A DNA stretch of 13,225 nucleotides, taken from Patescibacteria group bacterium (GTDB taxonomy: Bacteria; Patescibacteriota; Minisyncoccia; Phycocordibacterales; Phycocordibacteraceae). The position numbers were made by a program, and so were the translations under genes. Every line of letters starts with the position of its first letter. The first letter of the stretch is position 1. The notes below the pieces were generated by a model. That model saw nothing but the letters and a program-made list of their open reading frames with translations. It did no database searches and had not been told where the DNA came from. The stretch spans positions 1 through 13,225 of the forward strand of contig JAHJZL010000040.1 in NCBI GenBank assembly GCA_018826405.1, in the 5' to 3' direction. Shown here one piece after another: positions 12,403-13,225 of this stretch.

Positions 12403-13120
12403 GTTCTACAGTTAGGGGAAGATGATCTGAGAACAACGTCTCTGTGTCAGTAGACACAGAGACAACTTCAAATTCTTTGCTGTAGAACAACACTTGCAAA
12501 GAGTGGAGTGGTTTCCAAGAGGGGTAACCCGGAGCTGTTACGAAAGACAAGCCTATATCTGTGAGGGCATGTAATTGTTTTATGTCCCGTTCGTTAAAGT
12601 CTCCTCCTAAGAGAATGGGTGTATGTATGTCTTTGAGTAGCTCTACAACTTTATCTATCTGTAGACGTCGTGTCTCGCTACGAAGTGCTAGATGCACCAC
12701 ACATACAGTTAGTGTTCTGTCCTCAATTGTTATGCGCGTTTCTCCGAGCACTCGGGGATTTGTGGCACTTGGAAGTGGATGCATAACAACCCGCTCCAAA
12801 GGATACCTGCTTAAAATGGAATTTCCTTCATTTATCGAGTTTCCCAAGCTCCTCGTTGGAAAGAAGCGCCCTTCAGGGATTTGGGATTTCTCCCTCAAGA
12901 TATCAAGTTGAGATACATACTGAGATCTGCGAGAACCTCCCTCAACTTCTGTAAGGAGGGCAAGGTCTATATGCTGGTCTGAGAGAAATGTTGCTGCGTG
13001 TGTGAGAGCCTCTCCTGAATGCGGCATGATATAGCGCATGCCTTTAGTAACGTATTGCTGGTATCCTCGCGTAACGCCGATACCAGACTGCAAATTAAGC
13101 AGTGCTAGTGAGAGATTCAT
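12392..13120 (-). CDS. Endonuclease/exonuclease/phosphatase-fold protein
   Basis: The protein has 242 residues from ATG 13120. The frame stays open to a TTG at 13171. ATG 13120 is preferred because family members begin with this 'LALLNLQSG' strand and a -10 box lies six bases upstream. EEP motifs are 'LALLTEVEGGS' (53-63, metal Glu58), 'GNSILSRYP' (99-107), 'CVVHLALRSETRRLQ' (140-154, His143), 'LGGDFNE' (171-177, Asp174 and Asn176) and 'FSDHLPLTVEL' (230-240, Asp232-His233). The usual hydrophobic-Asp pair before the last strands reads 'SLQVLFYS' (207-214), with Gln209 where Asp is typical. It is a metal-dependent phosphoesterase by fold. The substrate could be nucleic acid, lipid or phosphosugar, and it has no signal peptide. 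Its 3' end overlaps the convergent ROK gene by 11 bases. Confidence 0.88.
   Translation of the reverse strand: MNLSLALLNLQSGIGVTRGYQQYVTKGMRYIMPHSGEALTHAATFLSDQHIDLALLTEVEGGSRRSQYVSQLDILREKSQIPEGRFFPTRSLGNSINEGNSILSRYPLERVVMHPLPSATNPRVLGETRITIEDRTLTVCVVHLALRSETRRLQIDKVVELLKDIHTPILLGGDFNERDIKQLHALTDIGLSFVTAPGYPSWKPLHSLQVLFYSKEFEVVSVSTDTETLFSDHLPLTVELTF
12438..12463. repeat. Perfect 11-bp inverted repeat in the 3' end of the EEP gene
   Basis: GTCTCTGTGTC (12438-12448) and GACACAGAGAC (12453-12463) flank the four bases AGTA. The repeat lies 36 bases past the stop of the plus-strand ROK gene and inside the minus-strand EEP coding region. There is no T-tract on either side, so a classical terminator is not claimed. 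It could form a stable hairpin at the convergent junction. Confidence 0.7.
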
Positions 13121-13132
13121 ATAGAGACAGTA
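13121..13132 (-). promoter_or_regulatory. Candidate leaderless -10 box of the EEP gene
   Basis: On the minus strand TACTGT (13127-13132) lies six bases before ATG 13120. This supports the ATG over the upstream TTG as start. Confidence 0.5.
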
Positions 13133-13160
13133 CCTCATGCTACCCAAAGGAAGCATGAGG
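13133..13160. promoter_or_regulatory. Perfect 9-bp inverted repeat, candidate operator between divergent genes
   Basis: CCTCATGCT (13133-13141) and AGCATGAGG (13152-13160) are separated by ten bases. It abuts the -10 box of the EEP gene, where the -35 would lie, and sits ~30 bases before the -10 of the plus-strand gene at 13203. A dimeric regulator site or an RNA hairpin are both possible. Confidence 0.4.
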
Positions 13161-13187
13161 AATAGATTCAAAATAGGGGCGCGAAGG

Positions 13188-13202
13188 TGCTATCGTTTAG
13201 GA
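13188..13202 (+). promoter_or_regulatory. Extended -10, leaderless promoter of the next gene
   Basis: TG (13188-13189) plus one base precedes TATCGT (13191-13196). Six bases follow, then ATG 13203, matching the pattern at 7068 and 9492. Confidence 0.45.
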
Positions 13203-13225
13203 ATGAATCACAAGCGCCTGCCAAC
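13203..13225 (+). CDS. Start of a truncated plus-strand gene
   Basis: Only the first codons are present (MNHKRLP). The call rests on the extended -10 six bases upstream of the ATG, and on the divergent arrangement with the EEP gene. No function can be assigned. Confidence 0.35.

Noticed and set aside
13121..13171. TTG at 13171 as start of the EEP gene
   Set aside because: The extension would read through the inverted repeat and the -10 box; homologous EEP proteins begin near 'LALLNLQSG'.

Overview
The window looks like chromosomal DNA of a Candidate Phyla Radiation (Patescibacteria, Parcubacteria-like) bacterium. This is inferred from gene content and style, not from a marker gene. The main signs are a peptidoglycan-binding protein with a 'QVLGA' linker just before the PGB domain, a CAP-domain membrane protein carrying the same linker, compact gene spacing, tRNAs without an encoded CCA end, and a DUF305 / HxH-protein / MauE-like cluster. 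No gap between genes exceeds 300 bases.

Region 1 (1-4605) is a cell-surface block. A 5'-truncated helical protein (1-537) converges on a membrane-anchored CARDB-like protein (534-1337, minus). Divergent from the latter is a tight operon: a secreted Ig-like/PGB protein (1424-2959), a CAP-domain membrane protein (2961-3911) and a sugar-1-phosphate nucleotidyltransferase (3922-4605). Three of these surface proteins share a VLGA[E/S] motif in different architectures.

Region 2 (4602-4881) holds two tRNA genes, one with CAT anticodon and one tRNA-Asp(GTC). Each has a recognisable sigma70-type promoter, and a strong terminator follows the second. The CAT tRNA has a non-canonical D-loop/T-loop contact.

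Region 3 (4938-7676) contains a small His/Cys-bearing membrane protein, a DUF305 protein, an HxH lipid- or membrane-anchored protein, a heavy-metal-binding/MauE-like membrane protein and, after a terminator, a DUF924 protein. The first four look like a copper/metal-handling cassette. The stretch is bounded by tRNA-Asp and by an imperfect copy of the tRNA-Asp 3' end plus terminator, so it may be a small islet. No integrase is seen.

Region 4 (7748-12402) has an MFS transporter, a small membrane protein and a translationally coupled three-gene sugar operon: GH63-like glycosidase, phosphoglucose/phosphomannose isomerase and ROK kinase. Together these could take a glucosyl or mannosyl conjugate to fructose-6-phosphate.

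Region 5 (12392-13225) has an endonuclease/exonuclease/phosphatase-fold protein on the minus strand. Upstream is a divergent promoter region with a perfect inverted repeat, then the first codons of another plus-strand gene.

A recurring theme is a TANNNT-like -10 box placed 6-7 bases before the ATG of first-in-operon genes. This implies leaderless transcripts as a main mode of initiation here, with a clear Shine-Dalgarno sequence appearing inside at least one operon (before 2961).
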